Below, piece after piece: positions 8,742 to 17,804 of a stretch of DNA of 64,000 nt (within the stretch, counting starts at the first letter, position 1; each line of letters opens with the position of its first letter). The stretch comes from Aquabacterium sp. (GTDB taxonomy: Bacteria > Pseudomonadota > Gammaproteobacteria > Burkholderiales > Burkholderiaceae_C). The stretch spans positions 1-64,000 of the forward strand of contig NZ_JACPYU010000008.1 in NCBI RefSeq assembly GCF_016195855.1. The letters are read 5' to 3'. Both the position numbers and the translations under genes were made by a program. Below the pieces are notes generated by a model. It had not been told where the DNA came from and did no database searches. It was given only the letters and a program-made list of their open reading frames with translations.

Positions 8742-9188
8742 TCATGCCGAGGCAGGTTGGGTGGCCAGGCAGGGGATGCCCTCCGGCACGGTCACCCAGG
8801 GTTGCTTGTGCTCGCACCACAGATGCAGTGCGGGCTGGAAGCGGGCTGGTTCATCGAGCGTGCCCGCTTTGATGAAGGCCATGGCCGGCCGCTGCGGTGA
8901 CTCGGTGAGCACGGGCGAGCCGCAGTCCGGGCAGAAGCGACGCAGCACCGTGCGCCCACTGTCGGCCTGGTGCGTGTGCGTGTGCAGCTCGCCTTGCCAG
9001 CTCAGGTCGGCACGGGGCACGGCGAGGATGACCGAGAAGGCCGAGCCGGACTGGCGCTGGCAGGCGCGGCAATGGCACACCAGGGTGGAGACGCGCTGCG
9101 TGCGGGCGCTGTAGCGCACCTGGCCACACAAGCATGCGCCGGTGAAGGCGATGTCAGCATCGCCCGAGCTGGCCTGTTCGCGGTTCAT
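8742..9188 (-). CDS. GFA-family zinc-binding protein (CENP-V/GFA domain)
   Basis: This 148-residue protein belongs to the glutathione-dependent formaldehyde-activating (GFA/CENP-V) fold. Cysteines expected for two zinc sites are visible: GACLCGQVRYS (Cys19, Cys21), VCHCRACQRQSG (Cys38, Cys40, Cys43) and FCPDCGSPV. Many family members have no proven substrate, and formaldehyde activation should not be assumed. The start at 9188 forms an ATGA overlap with the upstream aldehyde dehydrogenase, so the two are translationally coupled; both sit between a CcmI-like gene and ccmA. Confidence 0.85.
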   Translation of the reverse strand: MNREQASSGDADIAFTGACLCGQVRYSARTQRVSTLVCHCRACQRQSGSAFSVILAVPRADLSWQGELHTHTHQADSGRTVLRRFCPDCGSPVLTESPQRPAMAFIKAGTLDEPARFQPALHLWCEHKQPWVTVPEGIPCLATQPASA

Positions 9189-10603
9189 GTGGATGACCGC
9201 TTCAAGGAGATGGTCTGCGGCTGCGTGTAGGCCAACATGCCCTCGATGCCTTGCTCCACGCCCAGGCCCGATTGCTTGTGGCCGGCCATGGGCTTGTGGG
9301 GCGACAAGGTGTGGATCTCGTTGACCCAGACCGTGCCCGTCTGCAGGCGTTGGGCGATGGACAGCGCCAGAGACTGGTCGCGACACCAGACTGATCCACC
9401 CAGGCCGTAAGGGGAGTGGTTGGCGCGCTGGATCACCTCGTCGATGGCACGGAAGCGCAGCAGCGGCAGGATGGGCCCGAAAGGCTCTTCCTGCACGATG
9501 CGCGAGCTGTCGGGCGGGTTGTCGACCAGCGTGGCCGGGAAGAAGTAGCCGTTGGTGCTGATGGGTTGGCCGCCAGCCAGCAGGCGCCAGCCGTGTGACT
9601 GGCAATCGGCCACCAGGCCTTTGAGCCGCTCGAACAAGGCCTGGTTCTGCACGGGGCCCAGTTCGGACTCGGGGTTGGCGCCCGGGCCGACACGAACCTG
9701 CCTGGCCAGCTTGGCCAGGGCATCGGCCAGCTTGTCATAGATGTCTTCGTGGATGTACAGGCGCTTGATGGCCAGGCAGAACTGCGCGCTGTTGGCAAAG
9801 GCACCCCAGAACAGCACCGGCGCGATGGCGTCCACATCGACATCGGGCATGACGATGGCGGCGTCGTTGCCACCGAGCTCCAAGGTCAGACGCTTGAGCG
9901 TGGCCGACGCTGATGCCATCACCTTGCGCCCGGTGGCCGTGGAGCCGGTGAAGCTGATCTTGTCGATACCAGGGTGCGACGACAGCCAGGGGCCCAGGGC
10001 ATCGCCACCGCTGATGACGTTGAGCACACCGGGCGGCAGCACGTCGCGCAGCAGCTCACCGAGCTTCAAGGCTGTCAGCGGTGTGTTGGGCGAGGGCTTG
10101 AGCACCACGGTGTTGCCCGTCAGCAAGGCTGGCGCGATCTTGAAGAAGGCCAGTGCCACGGGAAAGTTCCAGGGCACGATGGCGCCCACGACGCCCAGCG
10201 GCACGCGGCGCACTTGCACCAGGGTGTCAGGCGTGTCTTCCAGCGTGATGGTCTCGGGCGTGAGCTTGGCCACTTCGGCGCACCAATGGGCTGAGATCAT
10301 GATCTCTTCCTTGGCGCGGGCCAGTGGCTTGCCTTGCTCTTGCGTGAGCAGGGTGGCCAGGGTGTCCAGATGGGTCATGAGCACGCCGGCGACGTTGCCC
10401 AGGATGGCCCTGCGTTCGTTCAAGGGGGTGGCCGACCAGGGCGCAAAGGCATGACGCGCAGCGGCGACGGCCTCGTCCAGTTGGGCTTGTGAGGCATCCG
10501 GTGCCTGCGCAAAGACTTCGCCGGTGGCCGGATCGATGACGGGGATGCTGGCCGCGCTGCTGGTGGCCTGGCCGCCGATGGTCATGGTGAGCTGGGTGTT
10601 CAT
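9185..10603 (-). CDS. NAD(P)-dependent aldehyde dehydrogenase
   Basis: This ALDH-superfamily enzyme of 472 residues would oxidise an aldehyde to a carboxylate. Catalytic features are complete: PWN (144-146), Lys169 in VVLKPS, FTGSTATG (218-225), general base Glu242 in LELGG, and nucleophile Cys276 in NSAQFCLA. It overlaps the CcmI-like gene upstream and the GFA gene downstream by four bases each. The sequence alone does not name the substrate. Oxidation of the oxo-aldehydes released by the nearby Rox-like enzymes is an attractive but unproven role, since no island-type operator precedes this operon. Confidence 0.93.
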   Translation of the reverse strand: MNTQLTMTIGGQATSSAASIPVIDPATGEVFAQAPDASQAQLDEAVAAARHAFAPWSATPLNERRAILGNVAGVLMTHLDTLATLLTQEQGKPLARAKEEIMISAHWCAEVAKLTPETITLEDTPDTLVQVRRVPLGVVGAIVPWNFPVALAFFKIAPALLTGNTVVLKPSPNTPLTALKLGELLRDVLPPGVLNVISGGDALGPWLSSHPGIDKISFTGSTATGRKVMASASATLKRLTLELGGNDAAIVMPDVDVDAIAPVLFWGAFANSAQFCLAIKRLYIHEDIYDKLADALAKLARQVRVGPGANPESELGPVQNQALFERLKGLVADCQSHGWRLLAGGQPISTNGYFFPATLVDNPPDSSRIVQEEPFGPILPLLRFRAIDEVIQRANHSPYGLGGSVWCRDQSLALSIAQRLQTGTVWVNEIHTLSPHKPMAGHKQSGLGVEQGIEGMLAYTQPQTISLKRSST

Positions 10604-11319
10604 GGGCGTTTGGCGTTGTGGGTGGAGGTCGCTGCGGGTGCAGGGTTGGCAGGCGTGCCGGCCGATCCTTGCTGGGCGGTGTTCACATTGGCTTCGCGCT
10701 GCTCGGCGGCCGAAATGGCCTGACGCAGTTGCTGCGCGAAGGGGTGCTGGGCATCCAGGTTGGCCAGTGCTTGTTGCCAGTGCGCCTTGGCCTTGGCGGG
10801 TTGCCCGCGGTCCATCTCGGTCTTGCCGAGCAGGGCATGGCCGAGCACATGGCCGGGGTTCTTCTTCAAGGCCTTGTTGATCAGGTCCTCGGACTCTTGG
10901 TTGAGCTGGCGCCCGTTGGCGTAGCCGATGGCCCTGGCCAGGTCCACCAGGGCATCGGCGTCTTCGGGTGCCAGGGCGACAACATGCTTGTTGGCATCGA
11001 CGGACTCCTGGGGCCGGTCCATGACCATGTAGGTACGCGCCAGCATGCGCCAGCCGTCAACGTCGTTTGGTGTTTTCTTGAGACGCGCTTCGAGCTTGGC
11101 AACCATCACGCTGGGATCTGGTTGCTGCTCGTCTGCGGCACTGGCGGCCGGTGCACTGGTGGGCGCGGTGGTCGCCTGCTTGGCCGGTGTGTTGACCTTG
11201 AGCTGATTGAGCGCGGCTGCGCCGGCTGCACTGGTGATCGCAATGAAGGCGGTGACACCGATGATCAGCTTGCGTGACGGGTGGGCGGTGGATTCAGTCA
11301 ATGAAGGTGAGGTACTCAC
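10600..11319 (-). CDS. CcmI-like TPR protein (cytochrome c maturation)
   Basis: The 239-residue product has a short basic N-terminus, one membrane segment (about 18-38), a linker rich in Ala/Thr/Pro, and a TPR region (about 75-200) with WRMLARTYMVMDRPQESV, ALVDLARAIGY and LGHALLGKTEMDRGQPAKA. This resembles the periplasmic TPR half of CcmI/CycH, which holds apocytochrome c for haem ligation. The usual first membrane segment and leucine-zipper loop of full CcmI are missing. The start is GTG with AAGG seven bases upstream. It heads the overlapping string CcmI-like-ALDH-GFA-ccmABCDEFGH. Confidence 0.8.
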   Translation of the reverse strand: MSTSPSLTESTAHPSRKLIIGVTAFIAITSAAGAAALNQLKVNTPAKQATTAPTSAPAASAADEQQPDPSVMVAKLEARLKKTPNDVDGWRMLARTYMVMDRPQESVDANKHVVALAPEDADALVDLARAIGYANGRQLNQESEDLINKALKKNPGHVLGHALLGKTEMDRGQPAKAKAHWQQALANLDAQHPFAQQLRQAISAAEQREANVNTAQQGSAGTPANPAPAATSTHNAKRP

Positions 11320-11343
11320 GTTGGGGCCTTGTCATGAGGTGGA

Positions 11344-11378
11344 TTAAAAAGGGGCACCACGCTTGCGGGTGGCGCCCC
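11344..11378 (-). terminator. Intrinsic terminator after the first Rox-like gene
   Basis: On the minus strand GGGGCGCCAC pairs with GTGGTGCCCC (ten pairs, one G-T wobble) around an eight-base loop, followed by a TTTTT run. It lies directly after the stop of the diheme cytochrome gene and separates it from the CcmI-like/ccm operon. Confidence 0.85.
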
Positions 11379-11386
11379 TTGTGCCA

Positions 11387-13480
<2,094 letters not shown>

Positions 13481-13615
13481 ATGAGGGTCTCCTGGATGGG
13501 CCAATCTGGCCGTTCTCAGCGGTGGGTGTGTCCTGGCCGAGCGCGACGGACAGGCAAGTGGTCGAGGTCATGTCGGGACGGGGCAACGATAGGCCTGGCC
13601 CCCTGTGCAGGGCTC

Positions 13616-13631
13616 TCGTCAGTTCTGACGA
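13616..13631. promoter_or_regulatory. Island palindrome site 1 (toward Rox-like gene 1)
   Basis: TCGTCA-GTTC-TGACGA is a perfect dyad with six-base arms and a four-base centre. Its centre is 35 bases upstream of the minus-strand hexamer TATCGT, giving a predicted start near 13578 and a leader of about 100 bases before the Rox-like gene. Confidence 0.75.
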
Positions 13632-13711
13632 TTTTTGGGCTGAGGGGGCGCGCTCGGGGGGGCTCGATCGGCCTTGGGCGTTGTGTGGCCGGCACAGCAG
13701 GGCGCTGAACT

Positions 13712-13727
13712 TCGTCGCTTCTGACGA
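13712..13727. promoter_or_regulatory. Island palindrome site 2 (toward the AMACR-like operon)
   Basis: TCGTCG-CTTC-TGACGA has the same 6-4-6 geometry as site 1 and ends 71 bases before the AMACR-like ATG. The -10 at the expected distance is weak (around 13752-13759). Confidence 0.7.
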
Positions 13728-13798
13728 TGGCCCCCCTTGCCTGTCGCGGCCACCATGACAGACCTGGACGTTGGCGTCCAAGCCACAGGAGGTGACCC

Positions 13799-14965
13799 AT
13801 GGCAGGTCCGCTTGAAGGACTGAAGGTGATCGAGATGTCGGGCAGTGGCGCCGCGCCTTTTGGTGTGATGCTGCTGGCCGACATGGGTGCAACGGTGTTG
13901 CGCGTGGTGCCCTCGGATGCCCCGGTGGCGGACGGCGGTGCCGATGTCCTGGGACGGGGGCGACAGTTCCTGCCTGTGGACCTGGCGCACCCCCTGGGCG
14001 TGCAGGCCCTGCTGCAATTGGTCCAGTCAGCGGACGTGTTGATCGAGGGCTATCGCCCCGGCGTCATGGAGGCCTGGGGCCTGGATACGGAGACCTGTCT
14101 GGCGCGCAACCCCCGCCTGGTCTATGCCAGGGCCACAGGGTGGGGGCAGCATGGCCCGCTGGCGCATGCACCGGGTTGCGACATCAACCACATCGCGCTC
14201 AGTGGTGCGTTGCATGCCATTGGTCGGGATCGTGATGCGCCCGTGCCGCCGCTGAACCTGGTGGGCGAAGGCGGTGGTGGCATGGTGCTGACGCTGGGGG
14301 TGCTGGCCGCCTTGTATGAGGTGGAGCGCTCGGGCTTCGGGCAGGTGGTGGACGTGGCATCCACCGAGTCGGCCGCGCTGCTGGCATCCCGTCTGTATGG
14401 GCTCAACGCCGAAGGTCGCTGGAGCAACCAGCGTGGCGAGAACCTGCTGGATGGCGGTGCGCCGTTCTATGACACCTACGCCTGTGCCGATGGCAAGTAC
14501 GTGGCCATTGGGGCGGTCGAGCCTGGCCTGTACCTCCAGTTGCTGGACTTGTGCGGCATACAGGACAAGGCTTTTGTCGAGCAGATGGACACGGCGCGTT
14601 GGCCCATGCTCAAGCTGCGCATGGCCGATGTCTTCCTGACCCGCACGCGTGACGAATGGTGCCGGCTGCTGGAAGGCAGCGAGGCCTGTTTTGCGCCGGT
14701 ACTGGACTGCGAAGAGGCGCCCCTGCACCCCCACAACCTGGCGCGAACCGCCTTCGTGACCGTGGATGGCATCGTGCAGCCCGCCCCCGCACCCCGCTTC
14801 AGCAGGACACCGTCGTCCGTGCCCCACAAACCATCGGCCTTGCCGCTGGACAGCCTGGCGCACCACTGGGGCGTCAGCAAGCAGGACGCGCGCTGCTGGC
14901 TTGACAGCGGGGCGATCGGCAGGGTTAGCGCGGCTGACCCGAAAGTGCCGGTCAAGGCAGACTGA
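13799..14965 (+). CDS. Alpha-methylacyl-CoA racemase-like protein with altered catalytic residues (CaiB/BaiF family)
   Basis: The 388-residue protein aligns over its length with AMACR/MCR enzymes, which invert the C2 stereocentre of 2-methylacyl-CoAs: LIEGYRPGVMEAWGLD, HAIGR, PPLNLVG, GQVVDVASTES, LDGGAPFYDTYACADGKYVA, AVEP and PAPRFSRT are conserved. The two catalytic positions differ. The usual GHDINY histidine is Cys127 (GCDINH), and the NLVGDFGGG aspartate is Glu157 with the next residue deleted (NLVGEGGGG). It may therefore be a racemase with changed chemistry, or a CoA-binding relative. It starts the operon with an acyl-CoA synthetase and an acyl-CoA dehydrogenase. Confidence 0.88.
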   Translation: MAGPLEGLKVIEMSGSGAAPFGVMLLADMGATVLRVVPSDAPVADGGADVLGRGRQFLPVDLAHPLGVQALLQLVQSADVLIEGYRPGVMEAWGLDTETCLARNPRLVYARATGWGQHGPLAHAPGCDINHIALSGALHAIGRDRDAPVPPLNLVGEGGGGMVLTLGVLAALYEVERSGFGQVVDVASTESAALLASRLYGLNAEGRWSNQRGENLLDGGAPFYDTYACADGKYVAIGAVEPGLYLQLLDLCGIQDKAFVEQMDTARWPMLKLRMADVFLTRTRDEWCRLLEGSEACFAPVLDCEEAPLHPHNLARTAFVTVDGIVQPAPAPRFSRTPSSVPHKPSALPLDSLAHHWGVSKQDARCWLDSGAIGRVSAADPKVPVKAD

Positions 14966-15026
14966 GGAAAACAGCAAATGTGCAGCCAGATTGATGGCTG
15001 CGTCGTGGCCAAACAAGGAGACCAGC

Positions 15027-16583
15027 ATGCAGCTCACTCAATCACTCCATAAAGCCCAACGCGAATGCCCCAACGCGGTGGCGGTGGCATTCGGCGATCA
15101 AAGCCTGAGCTTTGCGCAGTTCAAGGACCGGGTCATGAGGCTGGCCGCCGTGCTGCAGCAACTGGGCATGCAGCCCGGTGACCGGGTCGGCATGATGGCG
15201 CTCAACTCCCGTCGCTATGTGGAATACCTGTATGGCGTCTGGTGGGGCGGCGGGGCCATCAACCCCGTCAACGTGCGCTGGAGCCCTCAGGAGGTGGCGT
15301 ATTCGCTCGATGACTGCGACACGCGCATCCTGCTGGTGGACAAGACCTTCGCCCAGCAGGCCGCCATGCTGCGGGAGAAGTCCGCGTGCCTGCGCACCCT
15401 GGTCTACTGTGATGACGGCGAGGTGCCTGCGGGCATGCTCAGCTATGAGCAGCTGATGGCGCAAGCCCAGCCGGTGGACGACGCCTGGCGCGGTGGTGAT
15501 GACCTGGCCGCTGTCATGTACACAGGTGGCACGACGGGCATGCCCAAGGGGGTGATGCTCAGCCACGCCAACCTGTACCTCAATGCCTTGAGCGCGGTGG
15601 CGGCTGTGCCACGCCCCGGGGCCAAGGTCGGGCTGGTGGTGGCGCCCTTCTTCCATGTGGCCGGCTGCGGCCTGTCGCTGCAGTTGATCCAGCGCCTGGC
15701 CACGCAGGTCATCGTGCCGGTGTTCGATGAAGCCTTGATCCTGCAGGCCATCCAGACGCACAAGGTGACCGAGACCTTCCTGGTGCCCACCATGATCAAG
15801 CGCCTGATCGAGCACCCGCGCTTCAAGGACTTCGACCTCAGCAGCCTGGGCATGTTGTTGTACGGCGCCGCACCCATTGACGGGGTCTTGCTGGACCAGG
15901 CCATGAAGGCGCTGCCGCACACCGAGTTCTGCCAGGCCTACGGGATGACCGAGCTGGCGCCCACCATTTCCGTGCTGCTGCCGGCCGATCACCAACCCGG
16001 GCCTGATCAGGAGCGGCGCTTGCGCTCGGCGGGCCGGCCGGTGCCCATCGCAGAGGTCCGCATCGTGGACCCGATGGGGCAGGAGCTGGGGCCCAACCAG
16101 GTTGGCGAAATCGTGGCCCGGGGCCCCATGGTGATGATGGGCTACTGGAACAAGCCCGCGCAAACGGCGGCCGCCTTGCGCGACGGCTGGATGCACACGG
16201 GTGATGGCGGCTACATGGACGAGCAGGGCTATCTGTATGTGGTGGACCGTCTCAAGGACATGATCATCACGGGCGGCGAGAACGTCTACACCGCCGAGGT
16301 GGAGAACGCCATTGCCAAGCTGCCGGAGGTGTCCATGTCAGCCGTGATCGGTGTGCCCGATGACACCTGGGGCGAGCGGGTGCACGCCGTGATCGTGTTG
16401 CGCGATGGCGCCACGCTGGACGAAGCCCAGGTCATCACGCATTGCAAGAGCCTGATCGCAGGCTTCAAGTGCCCACGCAGCGTCGAGTTCAGGGCGGAGC
16501 TGCCCCTGTCGCCTGCGGGCAAGTTGCAAAAGTTCGTGTTGCGTGAGCCCTTCTGGGCCGGCCGCCAACGCGGTGTGAACTAG
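15027..16583 (+). CDS. Acyl-CoA synthetase (AMP-forming)
   Basis: This ANL-superfamily ligase would activate a carboxylic acid with ATP and CoA. The ATG at 15027 has AAGGAG six bases upstream and gives 518 residues; an in-frame extension into the preceding gene is not used. Motifs are MYTGGTTGMPKG (P-loop, about 165-176), YGMTELAPT (A5), the hinge DGWMHTGDGGYMDEQGYLYV, and the C-terminal catalytic lysine Lys499 in SPAGKLQ. In the island it is the natural candidate to form the CoA ester of isoprenoid acids before beta-oxidation. Chain-length specificity cannot be read from sequence. Confidence 0.93.
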   Translation: MQLTQSLHKAQRECPNAVAVAFGDQSLSFAQFKDRVMRLAAVLQQLGMQPGDRVGMMALNSRRYVEYLYGVWWGGGAINPVNVRWSPQEVAYSLDDCDTRILLVDKTFAQQAAMLREKSACLRTLVYCDDGEVPAGMLSYEQLMAQAQPVDDAWRGGDDLAAVMYTGGTTGMPKGVMLSHANLYLNALSAVAAVPRPGAKVGLVVAPFFHVAGCGLSLQLIQRLATQVIVPVFDEALILQAIQTHKVTETFLVPTMIKRLIEHPRFKDFDLSSLGMLLYGAAPIDGVLLDQAMKALPHTEFCQAYGMTELAPTISVLLPADHQPGPDQERRLRSAGRPVPIAEVRIVDPMGQELGPNQVGEIVARGPMVMMGYWNKPAQTAAALRDGWMHTGDGGYMDEQGYLYVVDRLKDMIITGGENVYTAEVENAIAKLPEVSMSAVIGVPDDTWGERVHAVIVLRDGATLDEAQVITHCKSLIAGFKCPRSVEFRAELPLSPAGKLQKFVLREPFWAGRQRGVN

Positions 16584-16607
16584 TTTCTGACCTTCAAGAG
16601 AATAGCC

Positions 16608-17756
16608 ATGGCATTGAACACCCGTCGCTCATGGAGCGACTCCGATCTGGACCTGTTTCGAGACAATGTGATCCGCTTCATCGAGGCGGAAGTGATGCCG
16701 GACGACGAGGCGGCCCGCCAGCGTGGCCATGTCGGGCACGAGCTCTGGCGCAAAGCGGGCGCCAATGGCCTGCTGTGCATCGACATCCCCGAAGAGTACG
16801 GCGGCTGCAGCGGCGACTTTCGCCACGAGGCCACGGTGTACGAAGAGCTCAACCGCCGTGCCCTGACGGGCATCAGCACCTCGGTGCACGCCATCGTGGC
16901 GCATTACATCCTCAACCACGGCACCGAGCAGCAAAAGCGCCGCTTCCTGCCGCGCATGGCCAGTGGCGAGCTGGTGGGCGCCATCGCGATGACGGAGCCC
17001 GGCACGGGGTCTGACCTGCAGGGCATCCGCACCCGCGCGCAACGCGAGGGCGATCACTATGTGTTGTCGGGCACCAAGACCTTCATCACCAATGGCTTCC
17101 TGGCCGGCCTGGTGCTGGTGGTGGCCAAGACCGACACGACGCAGGGTGCCAAAGGCACCTCCATCCTGATCGTGGAGACGCAAGGCTGCCCCGGCTACAG
17201 CGTGGGCCGTGTGCTGGACAAGATCGGCCTGAAAGCGCAGGACACCTCCGAGCTGTTCTTTGACGAGGTCAAGGTGCCGGCTTGCAATCTGCTGGGCGAG
17301 GTCGAGGGCAAAGGCTTCTACCAGCTCATGGGTGACCTGCCTTACGAACGCCTGATCATCGCGGTCAATGCCTTGGCCGCCATGGAAGGCGCGTATGAGG
17401 CCACCTTGGACTATGTGCGTGATCGCAAGGCCTTCGGCCAGCCCATTGGCGACTTCCAGAACACCCGGTTCAAGCTCGCCGAAGTGGCCACGCAGATCAC
17501 CGTGGGCCGGGCCTTTGTGGACCAGTGCATCACGCGGCTGGTGGACGGCACGCTGGACACGGCCACCGCCTCGATGGCCAAGCTCTGGACCACGGAAGCG
17601 CAGGGCCGGGTGATCGACGAGTGCCTGCAGCTGTTTGGCGGCTACGGCTACATGAACGAGTACATGATCGGCCGCATGTACACCGATGCGCGTGTGCAGC
17701 GCATTTATGGCGGCACCAACGAGATCATGAAAGAGGTGATCGCCCGATCACTGTGA
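16608..17756 (+). CDS. Acyl-CoA dehydrogenase (LCAD/IVD-like)
   Basis: This is a 382-residue flavoprotein predicted to desaturate acyl-CoA at C2-C3. MTEPGTGSDLQG (128-139) and the helical C-terminal domain (DRKAFGQPIGDFQ, QLFGGYGYMNEY) are standard. The MCAD-type catalytic glutamate is absent: the C-terminal motif reads IYGGTNEIMKE. Instead Glu247 in LPYERLIIA occupies the position used by long-chain and isovaleryl-CoA dehydrogenases, which fits branched or long substrates. It is third in the operon after the AMACR-like gene and the synthetase. Confidence 0.93.
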   Translation: MALNTRRSWSDSDLDLFRDNVIRFIEAEVMPDDEAARQRGHVGHELWRKAGANGLLCIDIPEEYGGCSGDFRHEATVYEELNRRALTGISTSVHAIVAHYILNHGTEQQKRRFLPRMASGELVGAIAMTEPGTGSDLQGIRTRAQREGDHYVLSGTKTFITNGFLAGLVLVVAKTDTTQGAKGTSILIVETQGCPGYSVGRVLDKIGLKAQDTSELFFDEVKVPACNLLGEVEGKGFYQLMGDLPYERLIIAVNALAAMEGAYEATLDYVRDRKAFGQPIGDFQNTRFKLAEVATQITVGRAFVDQCITRLVDGTLDTATASMAKLWTTEAQGRVIDECLQLFGGYGYMNEYMIGRMYTDARVQRIYGGTNEIMKEVIARSL

Positions 17757-17804
17757 TGACAGGGGCTGGTTCGGGAGGGCCAGCCCGCTGCGTCTTGCAG
17801 GTCG

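Larger units (their letters stand above)
13481..13798. other. Divergent promoter region between Rox-like gene 1 and the AMACR-like operon
   Basis: These 318 bases contain no gene. They hold two copies of the island palindrome (13616-13631 and 13712-13727), 96 bases apart centre to centre, one facing each divergent transcription unit. A TATCGT -10-like hexamer on the minus strand (13586-13591) is 35 bases from the centre of the first site. Confidence 0.7.
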
